NCBI GenBank assembly: GCA_037974665.1
Contig: CM075773.1
Coordinates: forward strand, 30,101,853-30,165,852
Length of the DNA: 64,000 nt
Source of the DNA: Ehretia macrophylla
Taxonomy: Eukaryota; Streptophyta; Magnoliopsida; Boraginales; Ehretiaceae
Reading direction: 5' to 3'
This document shows, piece after piece, positions 1 through 12,300 of this stretch (the stretch's first letter is position 1; the number at the start of each line of letters is the position of its first letter). The position numbers and the translations under genes are program-made. Under the pieces are notes generated by a model that searched no databases, was not told where the DNA came from, and saw only the letters and a list, made by a program, of their open reading frames with translations.

Positions 1-3000
1 GAAAAGTGTCCCAAAACTTATGAAAATGTTCGATTTTGGGATCAGAAAACAAGCGCAACCGAGCAGGCTATGTGCCTGTCGTAGAGCTGTCAGAGAGCTT
101 TTCAACGGTATGCTGTGCGCCGCATAACTCCTTACGGTTCAAAAGTTAGGGCACCGGAGCGACGGATACCTGGTAACAAGCCCCACGCCCTCTGTTTGCG
201 GGCCTAACCTCTACGTGAAGTGAAGTCATCTTGCCCAAGGTGCCGTGTGATTCGGTAATAGAAACGTGATGGATTAGGTTGTCGTCCTTTTCGTGGCTCA
301 CGACGTACGATCCTAGACGAAAAAACATCACAAAAGAAGAAAAGTGTCCCGAAAGTGATGAAAATGATCGATTTGGGCTGCCGAGCATGCTTGGTGCCCT
401 CATCGTAGTGCTCTCGGAGAGCTTTCAAACGGTTTGCTGTGTGCCGCGTAACTCCTTACGGATCAAAAATTAAGGGCACCAGAGCGACGGCTACCTGGTC
501 CCAAGCCCCACACCCTCGGTTTGTAGGCCCAGCCTCTATGTGAAGTGAAGTTGTCTTGCCTAAGGTACCGTGGGATTCAGTAATAGAAATGTGATAGATT
601 AGATTGTCGTCCTTTTCGCGGCGCACGACGCACGATCCGGGACGGAAAAACTAAGCAAAAGAATAAAAGTGTCCCGAAACTGATGAAAACGTTTGATTTT
701 GGGCTACGAAAATAGGCGCAACAGAGTAAGCTTGGTGCCCCCATCGTAGAGCTCTCGGAGAGCTTTCCAACGGAATACTGTGCGCCACGCAACTACTTAC
801 AGATCAATAGTTATGGGCACCAGAGCGACGGATACCTAGTCTGAAGCCCCACGCCCTCTGTTTGTGGGCCTATGCTCTACGTGAATTGAAGTTGTCTTGC
901 CCAAGGTGTCGTGTGACTCGGTAATAGAAATGTGATGGATTAGGTTGCCGTCCTTTTCGCTGCTCATGAGGTGCGATCCGGGACGGAAAAACAGCGAAAA
1001 AGAAGAAAAGTGTCCCAAAACTTATGAAAATGTTTGATTTTAGGCTCCCAAAACAAGCGTAACCGAGTAGGCTAGGTGTCCCAATCGTAGAGCTCTCAGA
1101 ATGCTTTCTAACGGTATGTTGTGCGCTGCATAACTCCTGACGAAGCAAAAATTATGGGCACCAGAGCGACGGATACCTGGTCACAAGCCCCACGCCCTCT
1201 GTTTGTAGGCCCAGCCTTTATGTGAAATGAAGTTGTCTTGCCCAAGGTGCCATCTGATTCAGTAATAGAAATGTGTTGGATTAGGTTGTCGTCCTTTTTC
1301 CGGCTCACGATGTACGAATTGGGACAGAAATATAGCGTAAAAGAAGAAAAGTGTCCTAAAACTTACGAAAATGTTCAATTTTCATTTCCAAAAATAGGCG
1401 CAGCCAAGCAGGCAAGGTGTCCCCATCGTAGAGTTCTCAGAGAGCTTTCCAACGGTACGCCGTGTGTTGCGTAACACCTTACGGATCAAAAGTTATAGGC
1501 GCCGGAGCGACGGATACCTGCTCACAAGCCCCCTGCCCTCTGTTTGCGGGCCAAGCCTCTACGTGAAGTGAAGTTGTCATGCCCAAGGTGCTGTGGGATT
1601 CGGTAATAGAAATGTGATGGATTAGGTTGTCGTCCTTTTTGCGGCTCACGACGTACGTTACGGAACGGAAAAAAATAGTGCAAAAGAAGAAAAATGTCCC
1701 AAAACTTATGAAAATGTTCAATTTTGGGCTTAGAAAACCATCGCAGCCGAGCAGGCTAGGTGCCCCTATCGTAGAGCTCTCAGAGAGCGTTCCAACGGTA
1801 TGTTGTGCGCCGGTTAACCCCTTAGGGATCAAAAGTTAACGCCACCGGAGCGCCGGATACCTGGTCACAAGCCCCACACCCACTGTCTGCGGGCCCAGCC
1901 TCTACGTGAAGTGAAGTTGTCTTGTGCAAAGTGCTGTGGGATTCGGTAATAGAAATGTGATGGATTAGGTTGGCGTCCTTTTCGCGGCTCACAACGTACG
2001 ATACGGGATGAAAAAATATCGCAAAAGAAGAAAAGTATCCCAAAACTGATGAAAATGATATATTTTGGCTTCAAAAATAGGTGCAGCCGAGCATGCTTGG
2101 TGCCTTCATCGTAGTGCTCTTAGAGAGCTTTCCAACGGTTTACTGTGCACCGAGTGACTCCCTACGGATCAAAAATTATGGGCACCAGAGCGACGGATAC
2201 CGGGTCACAAGCCCCATGCCCTTGGTTTGCGGGACCAGCCTCTACGTGAAGTGACGTTGACTTTCCCAAGGTGTCGTGGGATTCGGTAATAAAAATGTGA
2301 TGGATTAGGTTGTCATCTTTTTCGCGGCTCACGACGTACCATCTGGGATTGAAAAACAGCGTAAAAGAAGAGAAGTGTCCCAAAAGTGATAAAAACGTTA
2401 AATTTTGGGCTCTGAAAACAGGCGCTACCAAGCAACCTTGGTACACCATTGTAGAGCTCTCGGAGAGCTTCCCAATGGTATAATGTGCGTCACGTAGCTC
2501 CTTACGGATCAAAAGTTATAAGCACCGGAGCAACGGATACGTGGTCACAAGCCCCACGCCCTTTGTTTGCTGGCCCAGCCTCTACGTCAAGTGAAGTTGT
2601 CTTGCGCAAAGTACCGTGGGATTCGATAATAAAAATGTGATGGATTAGGTTGTCGTCCTTTTCACGGCTCACGACGTACGATCCGAGACGAAAAAACAGC
2701 GCAAAAGAAGAAATCCACCCCGAAACTAATGAAATCATTCGATTTTAGGCTTCTAAAACAGGCGCAGCCAAGCAAGCTTGGTTCCCTCGTTGTAGAGCTC
2801 TCGGAGAGCTTTCCAACAGTATGTTGTGCACCGCGTAACTCCATATGGATCAAAAGTTATAGGCACCGGAGCGATGGATACCTGGTTATAAGCCTTACGC
2901 CCTCTGTTTGCGTGGCAAGCCTCTACGTGATGTGAAGTTCTCTTGCCCAAGGTGCCATGGGATTCGGTAATAGAAATGTGATTGATTAGGTTGTCGTCCT

Positions 3001-5494
3001 TTTCTGGGCTCGCAACGTATGATCGGGGACTGAAAAACATCGTAAAAGAAGAAAAGTGTTTCGAAACTGATGAAAACGTTAGATTTTGGGATCCAAAAAC
3101 AAGCGCAGCTGAGCAAGCTTGGTGTCCCCGTCATAGAGCTCTAGGAGAACTTTCCAACGGTATGTTGTGCGCCACGTAACTCCTTACGGATCAAAAGTTA
3201 TGCACCGGATCGATGGATACCTGGTTACAAGCCCCACACCCTGGGTTTGCAGGCCCAGCCTCTACGTGAAGTGAAGTTGTCTTGCCCAAGGTGCCATGGG
3301 ATTCGATAATAGAAATGTGATGGATTAGGTTGTAGTCCTTTTCGCAACTGACGACGTATGATCCGGGACAGAAAACCTGTGAAAAAGAAGCAAAGTATCC
3401 CAAAACTGATGAAAATGTTCAATTTTGGGCAAAGAAAATAGGCGCAACTGAGCAAGCTTACTGCACCCGTCGTAGAGCTCTCGGAGAGCTTTCCAACGGT
3501 ATGCTGTGCGCCACGTAACTCCTTACGGATCAAAAGTTATGGGCATCGGAGCGACAGATACCTGGTCACTAGCCCCACGCCCTCGGTTTGCGGGCCCAGC
3601 CTCTACGTGAATTGAAGTTGTCTTGCCCAAGGTGCCATGGGATTCGGTAATAGAAATGTGATAGATTAGGTTGTTGTCCTTTTCGCGGCTCACGACGTAT
3701 GATCCGGGATGGAAAAATAGCGCAAAGAAAGAAAAGTGTCCTGAAACTGATGAAAACATTCAATTTTGGGCTCTGAAAGCAGGCGCAGCTAAGCAAGCTT
3801 GCTGCCCCCATAGTAGAGCTCTCAGAGTTCTTTCCAACGGTATGTTGTGTGCGGTGTAACTCCTTACAGATCAAAAGTTATAGTCACCGGAGCGACAAAT
3901 TCCTGGTCACAAGCCCCACGGCCTCTGTTTGCAGGCCCAACCTCTACGTGAAGTGAAATTGTCTTTCCCAAGATGTCATGTGATTCGGTAATCAAAATGT
4001 GATGAATTAGGTTGTCGTCCATTTCGCGGCTCACGACGCACGATCTGGGACGAAAAAACAGCGTAAAAGAAGAAAAGTGTCTCAAAACTTATGAAAATGT
4101 TCGATTTTGGGATCCGAAAATAGGCGCAGCCGAGCAGGCTAGGTGCCCCCATCGTAGAGCTCTCAGAGTGCTTTCCAACGGTATGTTGTGCGTCGCGTAA
4201 CTCCTTACGAAGCAAAAGTTATAGGCACCGGAGCGACGGATACCTGGTAACAAGCCCCACGCCCTCGGTTTGTGGGCTCAGCCTCTACGAGAAATGAAGT
4301 TGTCTTGCCCAAGGTGCCATGTAATTCGGTAATAGAAAAGTGATGGAATAGGATGTCGTCCTTTTCGCAGCTCACGACGTACGATCTGAGACAGAAAAAC
4401 ATCTTAAAAGAAGAAAAGTGTCCCAAAACTTATGAAAATGTTCAATTTTGGGCTCTGAAAATAGGTGCAGTCAAGTAGGATAGGTGCCCCCATCGTAGAG
4501 CTCTCAGAGAGCTTTCCAACGGTATGCTGTGCGCCGTATAACTCCTTACTGATCAAAAGTTATGGGCACCGGAGCGATGGATACCTGGTCACAAGCCCCA
4601 CGCCCTCTGTTTCTGGGTCCAGCCCTTACATGAAGTGAAGTTGTCTTGCCCAAGTGTCATGGCATTCGGTAATAAAAATGTGATGGATTAGGTTATCGTC
4701 CTTTTCGTGGCTCACGTCGTACGATACGGGACGGAAAAACAGCGCAAAAGACGAAAAGTGTCCCAAAAATCATAAAAATGTTCGATTTTGGGCTCAGAAA
4801 ACAGGCACAGCTAAGTAGGCTAGGTTCCCCTGTCGTAGAGCTCACAGAGATTGTTCCAACGGTATGCTATGCGGCGCGTAACTCTTTACAGATCAAAAGT
4901 TAAGGGCACCGGAGCAACGGATACCTGGTCACAAGCCCCACGCCCTCTGTTTGCGGGCCCAGCCTCTACATGAAGTGAAGTTGTCTTGCACAAGGTGCTG
5001 TGGGATTCGGTAATAGAAATGTGATGGATTAGGTTGTCGTCCTTTTCGCAGCTCACGACATACGATACGGGACGGAAAAACATCGCAAAAGAAGAAAAGT
5101 ATCCCAAAACTGATGAAAATGATCGATTTTGGGCTTCAAAAATAGGCGCAGCTGAGCATGCTTGGTGCCCCCGTCGTAGTGCTCTGGGAGAGCTTTCCAA
5201 CGGTATGCTGTGCGCCGCGTAACTCCTTACGGATCAAAAGTTATGGGCACCGAAGTGACGGCTACCTGGTCACAAGCCCCCACGCCCTCGGTCTGAGGGC
5301 CCACCCTCTACGTGAAGTGAACTTGTCTTGCCCAAGGTGCCGTGGGATTCGGTAATAAAAATGTGATGGATTAGGTTGTCGTCCTTTTCGCGGCTCACGA
5401 CGTACGATCTGGGACAGAAAAACAGTGCAAAAGAAGAAAAATGTCCCAAAACTGCTAAAAACGTTCAATTTTGGGTTCCGAAAATAGGCAATGC
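1..5494 (+). repeat. 340-bp satellite array, segment 1 (about 16 monomers)
   Basis: Head-to-tail tandem repeat. The landmark GTGATGGATTAGG (with small variants) recurs near 267, 591, 932, 1272, 1614, 1957, 2297, 2637, 2979 and 3317, so the period is about 340 bp. Within a monomer the order of landmarks is GTGATGGATTAGG, then GACGTACGATCCGGG, AAGAAAAGTGTCCC, TTCGATTTTGGGCT, AGCTCTCGGAGAGCT, GGATCAAAAGTTATGGGC and GCCCAGCCTCTACGTGAAG. Monomers differ by visible point changes and small indels. Base composition is richer in G+C and CpG than the flanking LTR elements. The window opens inside a monomer, so the array continues to the left. I do not recognise the family. No coding function is proposed: long minus-strand open frames change frame at every monomer because 340 is not a multiple of three. 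Confidence 0.97.
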
Positions 5495-8400
5495 TGTCAC
5501 GCACCAACCCGACCTATAGAGGTTAGACTAGGGTGTGATCTAAACATTCAAGTCATTTCACGTACCTAATTGTTCATGACGGTTAAACACTTAACGTTTT
5601 AGCCTAAAGTCCACAAATTCTCCAGAAAACTAGCAGCATAACGACTGTAATTAGGCTCTTTAGTTTGACCTAATTTTCTAAAGGCCTCAAAACTTCCAAT
5701 CTCAAATTCATTTCCAACTAAGATTACTACTTGTCATCAATTGAAACGCCTACTAGTTATCTCAAAGTTTCGTTTGATTAATAACTTAACATGATACTAT
5801 GTCTCGTTTGTTTGTTAATCATCGTTATAAAAGTACATGTTGATCTTAGCTTAACAATGAGTACCTGGTTAAGATTGGATAGATTCATTTTACTTAATTC
5901 TTACCTGATACTTCATAATCCTATGATAGATACTAGCCAGTAGCGATAGCAAAAACGACCAAAAGAATGTCTAACTAGTTATAATAAGTACAAGCCAAAA
6001 TTAGACCCCAAATTACAAAGGGGGTCGTTTACAATACAATAACAAGCAACATAAGAAATGAAATAGTCTTCAAGCAACATATCATTCACAAAATATCCAT
6101 AGTCAAGTAAGGCACGTAGGGCAAGCAGTCATTCCAAGGAATCATCATTAGGCACGTTGTCCTCGGGTACCTGTTCCTGGTCTTCTTCACCTGAGATGAT
6201 AAAAGAGGGTGAGTCCTTACGAACTCAGTGAGGGGGAACGAGAAATAAGTTTTGAAACTCATTTTCCGGTTCAACTTATGTAAACCCTTTGCAAGCATCA
6301 CATATACCACAAGTAAGTTCATAATGTAATATAAAAGTAAAAGAACACAGTTACCCGTCTTTCCTCCCCGAGGTCTTCTAGGAACTAAGCGAGAGTACTT
6401 ATACACATAGTGAAAAGGATACAATGAGCTTTTGCTCTCAGTTCATTTCCAGTATCAGTTGTTGCGGCCGACTTCGAATCATCTCCTTATCACGCCAAAT
6501 GGGTGTACTCCGGATATACCCCGAAATCCTACGACCCAACTCTCTGAGGAAGTCTAGCCCCCAAGCGAGAGAGGGAATTGGACAATGGTAGTCACGATTG
6601 CACCGGCAAGCCTGATGCCGCCCGGTGTGCGTGAACGCTACCACACCAGAATGAAAGGTTGCAACCTTGTATGCAATGCACATTTATGACATTTAATATA
6701 TCACATTAGGAGGACAACAAAGTAGGTTGCCTCCGAGCAGTCATAAGATTGCACATTGACAAGCAAACACGCGAGGCATGATATAACAGGTAATTTAACT
6801 TGTAAAGCACATGGAGTTATATGAATATTAAACGGGCAGCCATGTAACACATGTAGATCAAGTCATATAACTCATTTCGAAGTTCACGTAATCAAATAAT
6901 AAGATTATTCAACATTCAACGACATCTACGTGGGACTGGGTTCAAGAAAGGCCTACTTATACTTGTCAACATGTAATCATCGAAATCACATTTAGGGCTA
7001 TTAGAGCAACTACGGGCAGCCTACTAATCACATGATTAAACACGATATCCATAGGATCAACACTTAGCGAGTTTACCTAGTCACTAGGGTTTTAATTCGT
7101 GCTTACCCTTGCAATTAAGCCCCAAGTCATCTCGTAATTAAACTCAAGCCATGCATTGATTAATTCAAACACCCTCAAGCATTCAAAACAGTCTACACAA
7201 CACCCAAATGCCACAATCCCAAGCATTTAATACAACAAGAGAGGCTACAATAATTTTTCTAAGCATATCACTAGATGAAAACCTAACTGCAATGGTCTGT
7301 TTTCTCACAATCATTGACACAAGCAAAAAATCTCCAATTCCAGTGAACAAAATGTCAAATTAAATCTTAAGGAGTGAACTAAATTCAGAAACAAGCCTCG
7401 CATCATTTGGAGTTCGGGTTCAAGAGTTATAGCCAAAACCGTGAGACTACGCAAAACTATCCAGATTTGTATACATTTCAATACTTGTTGTTTTTGAGGA
7501 CCTTAGGCTCAGATTTAGCCTTAGTCCATTTCTGACAAAAATGTCCAGAACTGAAAAATATAGCAGCACACCAAATTTCATGAATTTTTAATATCTTTTA
7601 CTAAGTCAAAACTGGTTCGTTCTACAAGGATAGTGAATCTGCCAAAACCTGCTTCATTTTCCCAGATTTTCCAGATTTTCCAGATTTGGACACATTTTGA
7701 TATTTTTCCATTTTTAGGACCTTAGAGTCAAAATTATCTTTGTCCTATTTCTATGAAAAATTCTCGAAACTGGCAAACGTAGTCACCTACCAATTTTCAC
7801 ACATTTTTAACATCATCTACAGGGTCAAAATCACCTCGTACCAACAAGACAGAAGACTGTCCCATAAGCGATTTCATCTATCATCACATTCTAGCCAAAT
7901 ATCTTGCCATGCATGTTTACAAAAGCTCATGAACACACATACATCACAAGTACAGAAGTGAAAATAGACATTTAAAGGCATGCATGTGGTTTTGAAAGCT
8001 TTTCAAGAAGTTTTAGCCCTCACCTTAGCAAGACAACAAAGAAGATTCACAACTCTTGATGACGCACAATGTCGACTCTTCTCCTCGCTTAGCCGAGAGA
8101 CAACTTGAGATTTATCTAATTTCCTAGCTAAGTTACCATGTTCTTAGTAGGTGCATGTGGTTAGAACAAGAAGGAAAGGAAATGTAAGCTAACAAACTTA
8201 CCTAAGCCAAAATGAATGTGCTATGAGCTTGCATGTGCGTTGGTCGAGCTCCTAGCTTTGCTTGGTCGAGCTCCTAAGTAGCTTGGAGGTCTTGAAGAGC
8301 CTTAGGATGAAGAACTTAGCTATGGAGTCTATAATTTCAGCTAGGGCCGAGAGAGAGAGAGAAGGAATGAGAGAGTGAGAGAAAATGTGAGAAAGAAAGA

Positions 8401-9103
8401 AAGAATGAAAGAAAAATGAAAGCTTTGAGGAATATGATGCTTGTGTCGGCCTAGGGCCTTGCAAAATTCAGAATTGTGTCTTCAAGGAGCATAATTTGAA
8501 GTGTCTAGCATGGGCAATTGGAGTATGTCGAGAATATGGAGCTTTGGGTAGAGTTTTGAGCCAATTTTTTTTATGCTTGTGTCGTAAAATTGTCATAGAA
8601 TGTCTAGGTGTAGATTTTGAAATTGAAATGCATGTACAAAAGCTCCATGTGGTCGGCCAAGCTTGTGTTCAAATCTGAATTTTTTGTCTTGGTTGAGCAT
8701 TATTTAATTGTGTTTGGAAAGTGCAAAATAATAAGGAATAAAGAATAAGAATGTCTAGCTTTTGGTGCAATTTCGTCTTCTAGTGAGTTGAATTAGCAAT
8801 TTAATATTAGTTAGTGGAATTTGTAGGATTAATTAATGATCTAGTGTTTCATGTAAGATGTTTTCTTTATTAGCGTGTGGGCACGCTTTCTTAGGTTTTA
8901 GGCACGCACTACGAGGTAAGGCACGAACTACGAGACGAATGCATGTTTTCCAAGTAAATACACGTAACCCTAAATATATGCACGTAATTCAATGCAAGGA
9001 ACACAAAACGAAATAGGATTCTTAAACCTAGGTCAAGGCACGTAAATCTAGGTTAGTGCTCACGAAACGAGGTATCGCACGCAAATCGAGGTCGGGCCTC
9101 ACA
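5495..9103 (-). repeat. Complete LTR of the remnant (about 3.6 kb)
   Basis: This copy aligns along its whole length with the LTRs at 14684-18252 and 23074-26553. Shared landmarks are the TGTCACG end, a conserved block near 6390-6680 with the palindrome AAGGTTGCAACCTT (6655-6668), a GA-rich tract near 8345-8415 and the GGCCTCACA end. In sense orientation the LTR starts TGTGAGGCC and ends CGTGACA. Confidence 0.92.
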
Positions 9104-9399
9104 TCCTCCCCTCCTTAAAATAATTTCATCCCGAAATTCAATATTACCTTTGAAATAAAGCTCGATATTGTTGCTCCATCTGGTCTCGCCTTTCCCACGT
9201 TGCTTCTTTGACTCCATGGTGATCCCACAACACTTTCACCATCGGTATAGATTTGCTGCGCAACCCTAAATGTATGCACATAATTCATTGCAAGGCACAC
9301 AAAATGAAACATGATTCTTAAACCTAGATCAAGGCACGCAAATCTAGGTTAGGGCACACGAAATGAGGTATCGTATGCAAATCAAGTTCGGGCCTCACA
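9104..9399 (-). repeat. Polypurine tract, internal 3' stub and opposite-LTR end
   Basis: Directly after the LTR end lies the reverse complement of AAGGAGGGGAGGA (9104-9116), the same polypurine tract as in the other elements. About 150 bp matching the 3' end of the chromovirus internal region follow. The last part matches the outer end of the opposite LTR, finishing at CACA (9399). Confidence 0.85.
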
Positions 9400-12300
9400 C
9401 TGCCGAGCAACCTTGGTACCCCCGTTGTAGGGCTCTCGTAGAGCTTCCCAACGGTATGCTATGTGCTGCGTAACTGCTTACGGATCAAAAGTTATGTTTA
9501 CCGGAGCGACGGATACCTTGTCACAAGCCCCACGCTCTTTGTTTGGTGGCCCAGCCTCTACATCAAGTGAAGTTGTCTTGCCCATGGTGCTGTGGGATTC
9601 GGTAATAAGAAAGTGATGGACTAGGTTGTCGTCCTTTTCACGGCTCACGACGTACGATCCGGGACGGAAAAACATCGCAAAAGAAGAAAAGTATCCCGAA
9701 ACTAATGAAATCATTCAATTTTGGTCTTCTAAAATAGGCCCAACCCAGAAGGTTTGGTGCCCCCGTTGTAGAGCTCTCGGAGAGCTTTCAAACGGCATGT
9801 TGTATACCGTGTAACTCCATACGGATGAAAAGTTATAGGCACCGGAGCGACAGATACCTGGTCACAAGCCCCACACCCTCTGTTTGCATGCCCAGCCTCT
9901 ACGTGAAGTGAAGTTGTCTTGCCTAAGGTGCCGTGGGATTCGGTAATAGAAATATGATGGATTAGGTTGTCGTCTTTTTCACGGCTCACGACGTACGATC
10001 CGGGACTGAAAAACTGCGCAAAAGAAGAAAAGTGTTTCGAAACTAATGAAAACATTCAATTTTGGAATTCGAAAACAGGCGCAACCGACCAAGCTCGGTG
10101 CCCCCGTCGTAGAGCTCTCGGAGAGCTTTCCAACGGTATGTTGTGCGCCGTGTAACTCCTTACGGATCAAAAGATATGGGCACCGGAGCGACGCATACTT
10201 GGTCACCAGCCCCACGCCCTCTGTTTGCGGGCCCAACCCCTACGTGAAGTGAAGTTGTCTTGCGCAAGGTGCCATGGGATTCGGTAATAGAAATGTGATG
10301 GATTAGGTTGTCGTCCTTTTCGCAGCTGACGACATACGATCTGGGATAGATATACAGCGCAAAAGAAGAAAAGTGTCCCAAAACTTATGAAAATGTTCGA
10401 TTTTGGGCTCAGAAAATAGGTGCTGCTTAGCAGGATAGGTGCCTTAGTCATAGAGCTCTAAGAGAGCTTTCCAACGGTATACTGTGCACCGCGTAACTCC
10501 TTACAGATCAAAAGTTAAGGGCATCGGAGCAACGGATACTTGGTCACAAGCCCCATGCCCTCGGTTTGCGGGCCCAGCCTCTTCGTGAAGTGAAGTTGTC
10601 TTGCGCAAGGTGCCATGGGATTCGGTAATGGAAATGTGATGGATTAGGTTGTAGTCATTTTCGCGGCTCACAACGTACGATACGGGATGGAAAAACAGCG
10701 CAAAAGAAGAAAAATATCCCAAAATTGATAAAAATGATTGATTTCGGGCTCCAAAAATAGGCGCAGCGGAGCATGCTTGGTGCCCCCGTCGTAGTGCTCT
10801 CGGAGAGCTTTCAAACGGTATTATGTGCGCCGCGTAACTCCTTATGGATCAAAAGTTATGGGCACCGGAACGACGGGTACCTAGTCACAAGCCCCACGCC
10901 CACGATTTGAGGGCCCAGCCTCTACGTGAAGTGAAGTTGTCTCGCCCAAGGTGCCACAGGATTCGGTAATAGAAATGTGATGGATAAGGTTGCCATCCTT
11001 TTCGCGGCTCACGACGTACGATCCGGGATAGAAAAACAACGCAAAAGAAGAAAAGTGTCCCAAAACTGATGAAAATATTTGATTTTGGGCTCTGAAAACT
11101 AGCACAGCCGAGCAAGCTTGCTGCCCCCATCGTAGAGCTCTCGGAGAGTTTTCCAACAGTATGCTGTGCGCCGCGTAACTCCTTACGGATCAAAAGTTAT
11201 GGGCACCATAGCGACGGATACCTGGTCACAAGCCCCATACCCTCTGTTTGCGGGCCTTGCCTCTACGTGAGTGAAGTTGTCTTTCCCAAGGTGCTGTGGG
11301 ATTCGATAATAGAAATGTGATGGATTAGGTTGTCGACTTTTCGTGGCTCATGACGTACGATCCGGGATGAAAAAACAGCGCAAAAAAAGAAAAATATCCC
11401 AAAATAGATGAAAACGTTTGATTTTGGGCTCCGAAAAAAGCCGCAACCAAGCAAGCTTGCTACCCCATCGTAGGGCTCTCGGAGAGCTTTCCAACGCTCT
11501 GCTGTGCACCGCGTAACTCCATACGGATCAAAACTTATGAGCACCGGAGCGACGGATACCTGGTCACAAGCCCCATGTCCTCTGTTTGCAGGCCCAGCCT
11601 CTACATGAAGTGAAGTTTTCTTGCCCAAGGTGCCGTGTGATTCGGTAATAAAAATGTGATGGATTAGGTTATCATCCTTTTTGCGGCTCACGACGTACGA
11701 TCTGGGACGGAAAGACAGCATAAAAGAAGAAAAGTATCCCAAAACTAATGAAATCATTTGATTTTGGGCTTCTAAAACAGGCGCAACAAAGTAGGCTTGG
11801 TGCCCCTGTTGTAGAGCTCTCGGAGAGCTTTCCAACAGTATGTTGTGCACCGCATAACTCCATACGGATGAAAAGTTATAGGCACCGGAGCGACGGATAC
11901 CTGGCCACAAGCCCCACGCCCTCTATTTCCGTGCCCAGCCTTTACATGAAGTAAAGTTGTCTTGCCCAAGGTGCCGTCGGATTCGGTAATATAAATGTGA
12001 TGGATTAGGTTATCGTCCTTTTCATGGCTCACGATGTACAATCCGGGACTGAAAAACTACGCAAAAGAAGAAAAGTATTCCGAAACTGATGAAAACGTTT
12101 GATTTTGGGCTCAAAAAATAGGCGCAGCAGAGAAGGCTAGGTGCCCCTGTCATAGAGCTCTTAGAGAGCGTTCCAATGGTATGCTATGTGCCACGTAACT
12201 CCTTACGGATCAAAAGTTAAGGGCACCGGAGCAACGGATACCAGGTTACAAGCCCCACGCCCTCTGTTTGCGGGCCCAGCCTCTACGTGAAGTGATGTTG

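Larger units (their letters stand above)
5495..9399 (-). mobile_element. Tekay-like chromovirus remnant, almost a solo LTR
   Basis: Ty3/gypsy fossil on the minus strand inside the satellite. Read on the plus strand it starts TGTCACG and ends CCTCACA, the same termini as the full-length element at 14684-26553. It consists of one complete LTR (5495-9103), the polypurine tract, a short stub of the 3' end of the internal region, and the terminal stretch of the opposite LTR (to 9399). No gag or pol body remains, so it is broken and non-functional. The flanks do not form a clean 5-bp duplication (AATGC left, CTGCC right), although the satellite phase continues across the insertion. This structure is typical of LTR elements shrunk by illegitimate recombination. 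Confidence 0.9.

Noticed and set aside
3225-3533. Minus-strand open frames of about 100 codons (MIRKELRGAQHTVGKLSESS... type) repeated across the satellite arrays
   Set aside because: They are copies of the same monomer text. The frame shifts at each monomer because the period is not a multiple of three, two overlapping frames are equally open, and no known domain is seen. Openness in many monomers is not independent evidence for coding.
8341-8415. GA-rich tract as an independent microsatellite locus
   Set aside because: The same tract occurs at the matching place in the other LTRs (near 17515, 25872, and as CT-rich near 33640, 40390, 56958), so it is part of the LTR and not a separate feature.
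11263-11910. A 215-codon minus-strand open frame inside satellite segment 2
   Set aside because: It spans nearly two monomers only because small indels happen to keep the frame. Its two halves repeat the same satellite-encoded strings.
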